Shown here one piece after another: positions 1 through 5,837 of a DNA stretch of 41,236 nucleotides. Position 1 is the first letter of the stretch; each line of letters starts with the position of its first letter. A program made the translations under genes and the position numbers. The notes under the pieces were generated by a model that saw only the letters and a list, made by a program, of their open reading frames with translations, did not search any database and had not been told where the DNA came from. Origin of the DNA: an uncultured Spirochaetota bacterium (lineage in GTDB: Bacteria; Spirochaetota; Spirochaetia; Treponematales; UBA12059); contig CALMRC010000156.1 in the NCBI GenBank assembly GCA_937873275.1, positions 1 through 41,236 on the forward strand, written 5' to 3'.

Positions 1-72
1 GGCGGCCCGGGCGACCGGGACGAGGACGGCGGCCGTCGTCCGCAGGGCGCGGAGCGCCGCCGGCCGGGTCAA
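1..72 (-). CDS. Possible start of an exported protein (partial, runs off the left edge)
   Basis: A minus-strand reading frame opens with TTG at 72 and overlaps the stop of the upstream lipoprotein gene (TGA 71-69) as TTGA. Its 24 visible codons read like a signal peptide: Arg residues at positions 3, 8 and 11, then an Ala/Val/Leu-rich stretch. The overlap suggests translational coupling in an operon with the TPR lipoprotein. Only the N-terminus is visible, so the product cannot be named and the call may be wrong. Confidence 0.35.
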   Translation of the reverse strand, partial: MTRPAALRALRTTAAVLVPVARAA

Positions 73-1133
73 TTCAGCTTCTCCCCGAAATAGATGCCCG
101 CCCATTCCCACCGGCCGTGGATCTCGGGGTCCGAGGGGAAGTTGATTTTCCGGAAGTAGAGGTACCAGGTCGCGATGCGCTCGGACCATCCCCAGGTCCG
201 GAGGAAGGCCTCCCGGGCGTTGGAGCCGGGGTCCAGGGCGGGGGCCGCGAAGATCCGGCTGCCCGTCATGAACTCCGAGAAGTCGAAGAGGACCTGGCTG
301 TTCCCCTCCGTCTGATCCTGCTGCCAGGACATGGCGAAGAATCCCACCTTGGCCCGGAGCCGCTGGAGGGTGCGGGGGCTTCCCTGGGCCAGGGCGGCCT
401 GGACCCGGCCCACCAGGTCGTCCAGACTTTCATAGGTCCAGTCCTTGGGGGAATTGGCGAACTCGATGAGGGTCCGGGCGTACTGGAAGGCGTCGGGGTA
501 GCCGGGGATGGAGGAGCCGAAATGGGGCAGGTATTTCTGGTAGGCCGCCAGGGCCGCGTCCCAGTCCCCGACCCGTTCGTACTCCTTGCCCAGGAGGAAC
601 CAGGACGCCCCCAGGTCGATGGAATCCGGGAACCGGGCGATGAGCTCCCGCCGGTAGTCGATCCGGCGCATCGGGGAGGACGAGAGCTCCAGGAGCCGTT
701 CCAGGCACATCTTGTGGATAGATTCGCCCTTGAGGATGAGGTCCGGGTGGTTCTTCACGATCCGGTCGAAGTAGAGCTCCGCGACCTCCCGGGCCCCGCT
801 CTGGAGATAGGCGTAGGCCACCGTGAAGAGGTAGTGGGCCGCGTAGGGATCCGATGCGTCCCGCTCCACGACCCCGGTCAGGAAGGGTACCAGGCGGCCG
901 TAGTCCTTGGTCCGGAGATAGGCGTCGGCGATGGTCTGGACGACGGCGAAGCGCTCCTCGCCCCGGATCCCGGGATCCTCGAGGAGCGTGAAGAGTTCCT
1001 TGAGTTCCCGGGACGTCCGGTCGTCCTCGGCGACGGCGGGATCCGTTCTCGGATCGGATGTCCGGACGCCGCCGCAGGCGGCCAGGAGCAGGACGGCGGC
1101 CGCGCAGGCCGCCGCGGCGGAGCGGGGGATCAT
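69..1133 (-). CDS. TPR-like repeat lipoprotein
   Basis: A 354-residue protein with a lipoprotein signal peptide: a hydrophobic Ala/Leu stretch ending in LLLAAC, lipidated Cys about residue 20. The mature part is helical with TPR-like pairs, such as the stretch around DWDAALAAYQKYLPHFG and the earlier AYLQSGAREVAELYFDRIV. This suggests a membrane-anchored scaffold in the periplasmic space; the partner is unknown. ATG 1133 lies about 7 nt from a TAGGCT -10 box and has no Shine-Dalgarno sequence, so the message may be leaderless. A gene encoding another TPR lipoprotein lies across the divergent promoter region, so the two may share a role. I recognise no specific family. Confidence 0.8.
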   Translation of the reverse strand: MIPRSAAAACAAAVLLLAACGGVRTSDPRTDPAVAEDDRTSRELKELFTLLEDPGIRGEERFAVVQTIADAYLRTKDYGRLVPFLTGVVERDASDPYAAHYLFTVAYAYLQSGAREVAELYFDRIVKNHPDLILKGESIHKMCLERLLELSSSPMRRIDYRRELIARFPDSIDLGASWFLLGKEYERVGDWDAALAAYQKYLPHFGSSIPGYPDAFQYARTLIEFANSPKDWTYESLDDLVGRVQAALAQGSPRTLQRLRAKVGFFAMSWQQDQTEGNSQVLFDFSEFMTGSRIFAAPALDPGSNAREAFLRTWGWSERIATWYLYFRKINFPSDPEIHGRWEWAGIYFGEKLN

Positions 1134-1139
1134 GAAAAA

Positions 1140-1169
1140 AGCCTAGCACGACGGTCCCGGCGTTGGCAA
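1140..1169 (-). promoter_or_regulatory. Predicted promoter of the TPR lipoprotein gene at 69-1133
   Basis: On the minus strand TTGCCA (1169-1164) and TAGGCT (1145-1140) are separated by 18 bp. The expected start falls on or next to the ATG at 1133, implying a leaderless transcript. The -35 box overlaps that of the divergent promoter. Confidence 0.5.
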
Positions 1170-1191
1170 GAACGGGCGGCATGGCTATACT
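1163..1191 (+). promoter_or_regulatory. Predicted promoter of the membrane protein gene at 1199
   Basis: TTGGCA (1163-1168) and TATACT (1186-1191) are spaced by exactly 17 bp. The expected start is about 1198-1199, the A of the ATG itself. No Shine-Dalgarno sequence lies between the -10 and the ATG. Confidence 0.65.
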
Positions 1192-1198
1192 CCTATAC

Positions 1199-1750
1199 AT
1201 GAGCGGTCCCCGGCCCCCGAAAGATTCCATCTTCGCCCTCGCGATCGTTCTAGTCCTGGGCGGCACCGCCCTCCTGTTCCTGACGACCGGGGCCATGCCC
1301 GGCCCCTCCCGGCTCTGGCCCATGGGAATCGCCGCCGTGGGCAGCGTCATCCTCTACCTGGGCGCCACCCGGTCCCTGGCGTCGGCCTGGCTCTTCTTCG
1401 GGACGGCCTTCGTCCTGTCCTCGATCCTCCTGATCATCCGGGGCTTCCTGGAGTGGCCCCTGTCCTGGTACTGGCCGCTGTTCATGATCGTCCTGGGGCT
1501 CTCCAGCCTGGCCCCGGGGTGGCGCCGATACCGCAGGCCCCGGGCGGCCTACCTCGTCCCGGCCTTCTCCTTCGTGGTCCTGGGCGCCTTCTTCTCCCTA
1601 TTCTCCTTCGACGTGATCCGATTCTCCTTCCGCCGCTTCTTCGCGGAATGGTGGCCCGTGTTCTTCATAGCCGCCGGGATGGTTCTCCTGGTCCTCTATT
1701 TCTACAACCGGACGCGGTTCGCCCGGACCTCGGGCAAGGAAACGCGATGA
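1199..1750 (+). CDS. Small multi-pass membrane protein
   Basis: A 183-residue inner-membrane protein with five to six hydrophobic segments, including about residues 13-30, 40-55, 60-78, 85-101, 115-135 and 148-165. The last helix is followed by a basic tail. I chose ATG 1199 because the -10 box of the predicted promoter (1186-1191) removes the earlier TTG/ATG candidates at 1163 and 1181. The stop overlaps the start of the next gene (ATGA at 1747-1750), so the two are probably translationally coupled. Function unknown; several helices resemble small DUF-type membrane proteins beside TPR lipoproteins, but I cannot name a family. Confidence 0.75.
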   Translation: MSGPRPPKDSIFALAIVLVLGGTALLFLTTGAMPGPSRLWPMGIAAVGSVILYLGATRSLASAWLFFGTAFVLSSILLIIRGFLEWPLSWYWPLFMIVLGLSSLAPGWRRYRRPRAAYLVPAFSFVVLGAFFSLFSFDVIRFSFRRFFAEWWPVFFIAAGMVLLVLYFYNRTRFARTSGKETR

Positions 1751-3441
1751 AAGCCCTCCTCCGCCGGCCCGCGGCGGCGGTCTGGGCGTCCCTCCTGCTC
1801 GCCGCCTGCGTGTCGACGCCTCCGCCCCCGGACGCCGGGACGGCCTTGACCATGCAGGGCCGCTCCGACGAATCCGCGGCGGTCAAGGCGGAGGTGGAGG
1901 CCCGGCTGGCCCGGGGAACCCCCGAATCCCTGGAGCAGGCCCGGACCGTGGCCGAATCCTCGAAGGCCCTGGCACCCTCGGAAATCGTCCTGTACCGGTG
2001 GTACGCCGTGGAGCTGGGCCGCCTGGCCTACCCGGACAAGCTCGGCACCGCGCCCCTGGCGCCGGAGCCGCCTCCGGGACACCCCTGGGCACGGGCCTTC
2101 GCGGACGCCCGGACCGGCCGCATCGGCACGCCCCGGGAAGGGGCGGACCCCCTCGAGCTCCTGGCCCTGGCGTCGGCCCTCTTCCGGGGGGACTCCAAGG
2201 AGACGTCCCGGGCGGCCTCCCTGGCCCTGGACCTTTTCGCCCAGTCCCGGCTGGAATCGCCCCTGGCCGAGCACCTCCGGGGCCTCCTGGCCGAGCGGTC
2301 CGGCAACGCCGACGCCGCCCGGGACCGCTACGTCTCGGCCTTCGTGTCCGCCCCGGACTGCTATCCCGCCCTGTTCGGCGCCGCCCGCACCCTCATCGCC
2401 CTGGACCGGCCGAAGGAGGCCGTGGACATCCTGGCGGCATCCAAGGCGGCCTACGGGGAGATGTTCGGCTGGGTGCGACTGATGGCCCTGGCCCTCTACG
2501 ACTCCGGACGGTACGACGAGGCCGGCCCCTTCGTCCTGCGGGTCCTCCGGGAGGATCCCATGGATTCCCGGATCCTCCTGGTCCGGGCGGACATGCTGGT
2601 CCGGGCCGGGGACTACCGGCAGGCCACGCCCCTCCTGGACGCCTACGGAGAGGTGGACGCCGCGGACCGGCGCTACCTCATGCTCCGGGGCCGGGTGGCC
2701 TGGGAAGGGTCCCGCAACAAGGACGAGGCCCTCCGGTATTTCCGGAAGCTCCTGTCGATCTATCCCGATGACGCGGAAGCCCTCCTCTCGGCGGCCCGCA
2801 TCCTGGCCCAAGGCACGGCGGCGGAACGGGGGGAGGCCTACCTCATGGCCGGCCGCGTACTGGGAAAGAACCCCGCGGATTCCGGCGCCCTGCGGATCCT
2901 CCTGGCCGAGGAGATCCGGCGAAAGGATTGGTCCGCCGCCCTGGCTACCCTGGATCGGCTCCGGGCCGCGGATCCCGAGTACCGGGACCGGGCGGCCATG
3001 CACTTGGTGTACCGCTCCGCGGGCCGTTTCGACGAGGCCTTCCGGGTGGCTACGGAATGGCGGACCGCCTCCCCGGACTCCGAGGACGCCCGGATCGCCT
3101 ACATCCGTTCCTTGATCGACCGCAAGGACACGGCCGGCGCCCGGGACCTCATCGCCCGAGCCCTGATCGACAAGGGATCCGCCCGGTTCCGCTCGAGCCT
3201 CTACTTCCTCCAGAGTCTGGTCCAGCCCAACGAGGAGGCGGCCCTGAACTCCCTGCGTTCCAGCCTGGTGGAGAACGTGCAGAACCTGGAAGCCCTCACG
3301 GCCATGTACGACATCTACATGCGCCAGAAGGACGCCCAGAAGGCGCGGTTCTACCTCCGCCAGGCCCTGGCCGTGGCGCCCGACGACCCCGGCCTGGCCC
3401 GCCGCCGGGAGGAGCTCATCCGCCTGGGTCTGGCCCCCTGA
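1747..3441 (+). CDS. TPR repeat lipoprotein, large
   Basis: A 564-residue protein. The signal peptide has basic residues and a LLLAAC lipobox (Cys about 21) followed by a Pro-rich linker. The body is a long array of TPR-like helical pairs, with typical A/L/Y/A/P spacing in segments such as the ones ending KEAVDIL, DEAGPFVLRVL, DEALRYFRKLLSIYPDDAEAL and the C-terminal KARFYLRQALAVAPDD. This predicts a membrane-anchored protein-interaction scaffold, possibly for envelope assembly or export; the partner is unknown. It overlaps the preceding membrane protein by 4 nt. The short C-terminal tail after the last repeat suggests the protein is complete. Confidence 0.82.
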   Translation: MKALLRRPAAAVWASLLLAACVSTPPPPDAGTALTMQGRSDESAAVKAEVEARLARGTPESLEQARTVAESSKALAPSEIVLYRWYAVELGRLAYPDKLGTAPLAPEPPPGHPWARAFADARTGRIGTPREGADPLELLALASALFRGDSKETSRAASLALDLFAQSRLESPLAEHLRGLLAERSGNADAARDRYVSAFVSAPDCYPALFGAARTLIALDRPKEAVDILAASKAAYGEMFGWVRLMALALYDSGRYDEAGPFVLRVLREDPMDSRILLVRADMLVRAGDYRQATPLLDAYGEVDAADRRYLMLRGRVAWEGSRNKDEALRYFRKLLSIYPDDAEALLSAARILAQGTAAERGEAYLMAGRVLGKNPADSGALRILLAEEIRRKDWSAALATLDRLRAADPEYRDRAAMHLVYRSAGRFDEAFRVATEWRTASPDSEDARIAYIRSLIDRKDTAGARDLIARALIDKGSARFRSSLYFLQSLVQPNEEAALNSLRSSLVENVQNLEALTAMYDIYMRQKDAQKARFYLRQALAVAPDDPGLARRREELIRLGLAP

Positions 3442-3527
3442 GCCGCGCCTCCCGGCCCGGCCGGGCCGCTTCCCGATACGACCCCGCTTCCTCCCGAACG
3501 CCCCGTCCTCGAAGCCGGACACCTGAA

Positions 3528-4370
3528 TTGGGCGACTTCCTGGAAACCGCCTACGCCCAGCTGGCCCGGCCGGAGCTGATCGATCCGGATCCTCTCGCGG
3601 TGACCCGGGAGTACGCGGCTCCCGGGGACCGGGAGGTCGCGGGGATCGCGGCCGCCTGTCTGGCCCTGGGCTCCGCCCCCCTCATCGTGCGGGCCGCCCG
3701 GGAGGTCCTGGCACCCCTCGGCTCCTCCCCGGCCTCCGCCCTGGCCGCCCTGGAGGACGCCGATCTTTCCCGCCTCCTGTCCGGCTTCCGGTACCGCTTC
3801 TTCGGGGGGGAGGACCTGGCGGCCCTCCTGTCCGCGGTCCGGAACGCCCGGGCCCGGCACGGATCCCTGGAGGCCTTGTTCCGGGCCGGGGACGATCCAT
3901 CGGAGCCGACGATCGTCCGGGGGGCGGACCGGTTCGTCGCCGCCCTGGAGGACCTCGCGGGAGACCGGTGGACACGTCCTCCCGGAAAGCCTCCCTGGCG
4001 GGACAACCTTCTCCCCCGCCCCCGTCGGGGTTCCGCCTGCAAACGCCTGTTCCTGTACCTTCGCTGGATGGTCCGGAAGGACGCGATCGATCCCGGCGGC
4101 TGGTCCGGCGTGGATACCGCCCGGCTGGTCGTGCCCCTGGACACCCACATGGGGGCGGCCTGTCGACGCCTCGGCCTCCTCGCCCGCAGGGCCGACGACC
4201 TGGCGGCCGCCCTGGAGGCCACCGAAGCTTTCCGCCGCTTCCGGCCGGACGATCCCGTCCGGTACGACTTCGCCCTGACCCGGCCGGGGATCCACCCCTG
4301 CCTGGACGCGGAATCCTACTTCCGGTGTTTCGACGGCGCCCCGATTCCTCCGCCGGACCGCCGCCCTTGA
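3528..4370 (+). CDS. DUF2400 / TIGR02757 family protein
   Basis: About 280 residues. It matches the DUF2400 family by its characteristic signatures: KRLFLYLRWMVRKDAID followed by a Gly-Trp, then VVPLDTHMGAACRRLGL, then a C-terminal block with RFRPDDPVRYDFALTRPGIHP. The region around the conserved DTH is reminiscent of helix-hairpin-helix DNA glycosylase folds, but no activity is established that I know of. The frame is open far upstream; TTG 3528 is the most plausible start because it follows the previous stop (3441) and gives a normal family length. An internal start cannot be excluded. It is co-oriented with the TPR genes, 86 nt downstream. Confidence 0.8.
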   Translation: MGDFLETAYAQLARPELIDPDPLAVTREYAAPGDREVAGIAAACLALGSAPLIVRAAREVLAPLGSSPASALAALEDADLSRLLSGFRYRFFGGEDLAALLSAVRNARARHGSLEALFRAGDDPSEPTIVRGADRFVAALEDLAGDRWTRPPGKPPWRDNLLPRPRRGSACKRLFLYLRWMVRKDAIDPGGWSGVDTARLVVPLDTHMGAACRRLGLLARRADDLAAALEATEAFRRFRPDDPVRYDFALTRPGIHPCLDAESYFRCFDGAPIPPPDRRP

Positions 4371-4418
4371 CCCTGGAGGAAGGTCCATGCTAGATTCTTC
4401 GGGCGCCCAACGGCGCGA

Positions 4419-4444
4419 CGGGCAATAGCGCAGGTGGTTAGCGT
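4419..4444 (+). pseudogene. tRNA-Pro 5' fragment (acceptor strand plus D arm)
   Basis: These 26 bases are identical to the first 26 positions of the intact tRNA at 4477, ending at the D stem (GCGT). The sequence then switches to unrelated DNA beginning CGTCACG. Joining 4444 to 4581 would recreate the tRNA-Pro sequence into the anticodon arm, so this is the 5' part of a tRNA gene interrupted by an insertion at 4445-4580. Confidence 0.85.
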
Positions 4445-4582
4445 CGTCACGACGATATATAAATAGATTTTTTGGTCGGGCAATAGCGCAGGTGGTTAGC
4501 GTACAAGTCTGGGGGACTTGGGGTCCGCGGTTCGAGTCCGCGTTGCCCGACCGAAAAATCTACCATAAGAATCCGTGACGAC
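4443..4582. repeat. Inverted repeats bounding the insertion that carries the intact tRNA-Pro
   Basis: GTCGTCACG (4443-4451) is the exact reverse complement of CGTGACGAC (4574-4582). Inside, the arm at 4464-4476 pairs with the sequence just after the tRNA (4551-4563), extending the acceptor stem by about 13 bp with one G-T wobble. The intact tRNA thus sits at the tip of a long imperfect hairpin. Confidence 0.7.
4477..4550 (+). tRNA. tRNA-Pro, anticodon GGG
   Basis: A complete cloverleaf of 74 nt. Acceptor CGGGCAA (4477-4483) pairs with TTGCCCG (4543-4549), discriminator A4550. The D stem is GCGC/GCGT. The anticodon stem CAAGT/ACTTG encloses loop CTGGGGG, with anticodon GGG at 4511-4513. The T stem CGCGG/CCGCG encloses loop TTCGAGT. 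CCA is not encoded (ACCG follows). It is the only complete tRNA in the window and lies inside a fragmented second copy of itself. Confidence 0.93.
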
Positions 4583-4595
4583 AAGTCTGGGGATC

Positions 4596-4623
4596 GCTGA
4601 ACAAGGCTCACGCCTTGTTCAGC
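4596..4623 (+). other. Perfect 12-bp hairpin H1 in repeat copy A
   Basis: GCTGAACAAGGC, loop TCAC, GCCTTGTTCAGC. An identical hairpin occurs in copy B at 4963-4990. Confidence 0.85.
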
Positions 4624-4625
4624 TG

Positions 4626-4652
4626 GCAGTTTTCGGATCCGCCGAAAACTGC
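4626..4652 (+). other. Perfect 11-bp hairpin H2 in repeat copy A
   Basis: GCAGTTTTCGG and CCGAAAACTGC around a 5-nt loop (ATCCG here, CTCCG in copy B at 4993-5019). The only difference between copies lies in the loop. Confidence 0.85.
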
Positions 4653-4675
4653 ATGAAGACCCAAGGGGTCCGCGG

Positions 4676-4777
4676 TTCGAGTCCGCGTTGCCCGAGAAGC
4701 GGTTTTCGGAAACGGAGACCGCTTTTTTATTTGGCGGCCGCGTTCTGACATGCCTTCTCGGGCAACGCGGACTCGAA
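4676..4777. repeat. 24-bp inverted repeat of the tRNA-Pro 3' end
   Basis: 4676-4699 (from the T arm, through the acceptor 3' strand and four flanking bases) is the exact reverse complement of 4754-4777. The intrinsic terminator lies between the arms. The inverted arm is a further partial copy of the tRNA 3' end on the minus strand. Confidence 0.85.
4698..4728 (+). terminator. Intrinsic terminator of the tRNA-Pro transcript
   Basis: Stem AGCGGT (4698-4703) and ACCGCT (4718-4723), with further weaker pairing inside, followed by a run of T to 4728. It directly follows the last plus-strand tRNA 3' end, so it probably terminated the original tRNA gene. Confidence 0.8.
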
Positions 4778-4789
4778 GGGTTTGAGCGG

Positions 4790-4823
4790 CTCCGGGAATC
4801 CGAGACGTCGAGGATTCCCGGAG
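4790..4823. other. 12-bp hairpin between repeat copies
   Basis: CTCCGGGAATCC (4790-4801) and GGATTCCCGGAG (4812-4823) are perfect inverted repeats around a 10-nt loop. No T-run follows, so it is not a standard terminator. A smaller AGGCC/GGCCT hairpin follows near 4828-4844. Confidence 0.65.
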
Positions 4824-4899
4824 CGAGAGGCCATGGACGGCCTCGAGAGCGAGAACCCCGGTCCGGAAGCCTCGGACAAGGACGTACGAGGCTGGAGGG

Positions 4900-5048
4900 C
4901 GAGTCCGCGTTGCCCGACCAAAAAATCTACCTCAAGAATCCGTGACGACAAGTCTGGGGATCGCTGAACAAGGCTCACGCCTTGTTCAGCTGGCAGTTTT
5001 CGGCTCCGCCGAAAACTGCATGAAGACCCAAAGGGTCCGCGGTTCGAG
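4900..5048 (+). repeat. 149-bp direct repeat, copy B
   Basis: The second copy of 4533-4681. It starts with the last 19 bases of tRNA-Pro and carries the same CGTGACGAC arm, anticodon-arm piece and two hairpins (4963-4990, 4993-5019). It ends in the T arm, after which the sequence diverges (GCGGG). No complete tRNA is associated with this copy. Confidence 0.9.
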
Positions 5049-5081
5049 GCGGGAAGCCGCGGTCCGCCGGCACTCGGGTTC

Positions 5082-5110
5082 TTGACACGGAATACCGGGA
5101 TCGATAGTAT
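5082..5110 (+). promoter_or_regulatory. Predicted promoter of the TetR-ABC operon
   Basis: A perfect TTGACA (5082-5087) and TAGTAT (5105-5110) are spaced by 17 bp. Transcription would start around 5117, at the edge of the operator palindrome. Confidence 0.75.
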
Positions 5111-5119
5111 GCCGGAACC

Positions 5120-5134
5120 GACCGACTGTCGGTC
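5120..5134. promoter_or_regulatory. Predicted TetR-type operator
   Basis: GACCGAC, a central T, GTCGGTC: a perfect 7+1+7 palindrome just downstream of the predicted transcription start and 20 bp before the TetR start codon. The position suits autorepression of the whole operon. Confidence 0.7.
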
Positions 5135-5154
5135 TATAATGTCATGAGGATGTG

Positions 5155-5835
5155 ATGGAAGCGGAAGAACGACGGCAGGAGATCCTCGACGCGGCGGAAG
5201 TCCTCTTCCGGGAGAAGGGATACGCCGGGACGAGCACCGGGGACATCCTGGACCGGACCGGGATCGCCCGGGGGACCTTGTACTACCATTTCGAGTCGAA
5301 GACCGCGGTGATGGATGCCCTGGTCGACCGGCTCTGCGAGCGCCTGTTCGCGGCGGCCCGGGAAACCGCCGCGGCCGTCCAGGGCCGGCCGGCCCTGGAG
5401 CGTCTCCTGGCCGTCCTGGGGGCATTCCAGGCCTCCGGGGACATGGGGCCGACCTTGATGGAGCACCTCCACGACCCCGGAAACCTTCCCCTCCATGATC
5501 GCGTCCAACGCCGTCTCGTCGCCGGGATGACCTCGATCCTGGGCGGCATCGTCCGGGAGGGGATCGAGGAGGGGGGATTCGACACTCCCTATCCCGAGGA
5601 GAGCATGGAGCTCGTCGTCGTCTACATGACCGAAGTGATCGACGGGGGGCTCGTGGACCTGTCGGGGGCGGAACGGGCCGGGCGCCTCCGGGCCCTGGTC
5701 TTCAACATCGGCCGTCTCTTCGGGCTCGACGCCGCGAGTCTCGAGGGCTTGCGGGCCGCGTTGGACGGAACCGGGGGAGACGCCGGGGACGATCCTCGGA
5801 ATCGCCCGAAAAAGAACCGAAAGGACGGACGGTAG
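5155..5835 (+). CDS. TetR/AcrR family transcriptional regulator
   Basis: 226 residues with an N-terminal TetR DNA-binding domain: ILDAAEVLFREKGYAGTSTGDILDRTGIARGTLYYHFESKTAVMDALV is a textbook helix-turn-helix block at about residues 10-57. The C-terminal ligand domain is helical and not assignable. ATG 5155 is preferred; GTG 5152 in frame is an alternative, and GAGGA lies just upstream. The gene is first in an operon with the FtsX-type permease (2-nt gap) and its ATPase. A palindrome at 5120-5134 is a likely self-operator, so it probably represses the transporter until an inducer binds. The inducer is not evident. Confidence 0.9.
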   Translation: MEAEERRQEILDAAEVLFREKGYAGTSTGDILDRTGIARGTLYYHFESKTAVMDALVDRLCERLFAAARETAAAVQGRPALERLLAVLGAFQASGDMGPTLMEHLHDPGNLPLHDRVQRRLVAGMTSILGGIVREGIEEGGFDTPYPEESMELVVVYMTEVIDGGLVDLSGAERAGRLRALVFNIGRLFGLDAASLEGLRAALDGTGGDAGDDPRNRPKKNRKDGR

Positions 5836-5837
5836 AC

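Larger units (their letters stand above)
4533..4681 (+). repeat. 149-bp direct repeat, copy A
   Basis: About 97 percent identical to 4900-5048. It begins in the T loop of the intact tRNA, runs through its 3' end and a linker, and ends in the T arm of the next tRNA fragment. It therefore behaves as a linker of about 115 bp bounded by tRNA 3'-end sequence on both sides. The few differences between copies are substitutions, and none falls in the two hairpin stems (4596-4623 and 4626-4652). Confidence 0.9.
4581..4695 (+). pseudogene. tRNA-Pro 3' fragment interrupted in the anticodon loop
   Basis: 4581-4592 matches the anticodon 5' strand and the start of the loop (ACAAGTCTGGGG). About 70 nt with two perfect hairpins follow, then 4666-4695 matches the variable, T-arm and acceptor 3' sequence. 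The 3' strand of the anticodon stem (ACTTG) is missing, so removing the insert would not restore a functional tRNA. I regard it as a remnant, not an intron-bearing tRNA. Confidence 0.75.
4371..5154. other. 784-base non-coding region around tRNA-Pro
   Basis: No convincing protein gene lies here. The region holds an intact tRNA-Pro, 5' and 3' tRNA-Pro fragments on both strands, two copies of a 149-bp repeat, a terminator, several perfect hairpins and the promoter/operator of the downstream TetR gene. Base composition drops locally near 4455-4475 (AT-rich). Short ORFs crossing it lack coding character. Confidence 0.8.

Noticed and set aside
4419-4695. The outer tRNA-Pro copy as a functional tRNA with introns
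   Set aside because: The 3' strand of its anticodon stem (ACTTG) is missing, so removing the inserts would not restore a cloverleaf.
4533-5048. CRISPR array
   Set aside because: There are only two long direct copies, they contain tRNA sequence, no short regular repeat-spacer pattern exists and no cas gene is present.
4727-5425. A 232-residue minus-strand ORF across the tRNA repeats
   Set aside because: It crosses the terminator end, tRNA fragments, repeat copy B and the TetR promoter, and shows no coding features.
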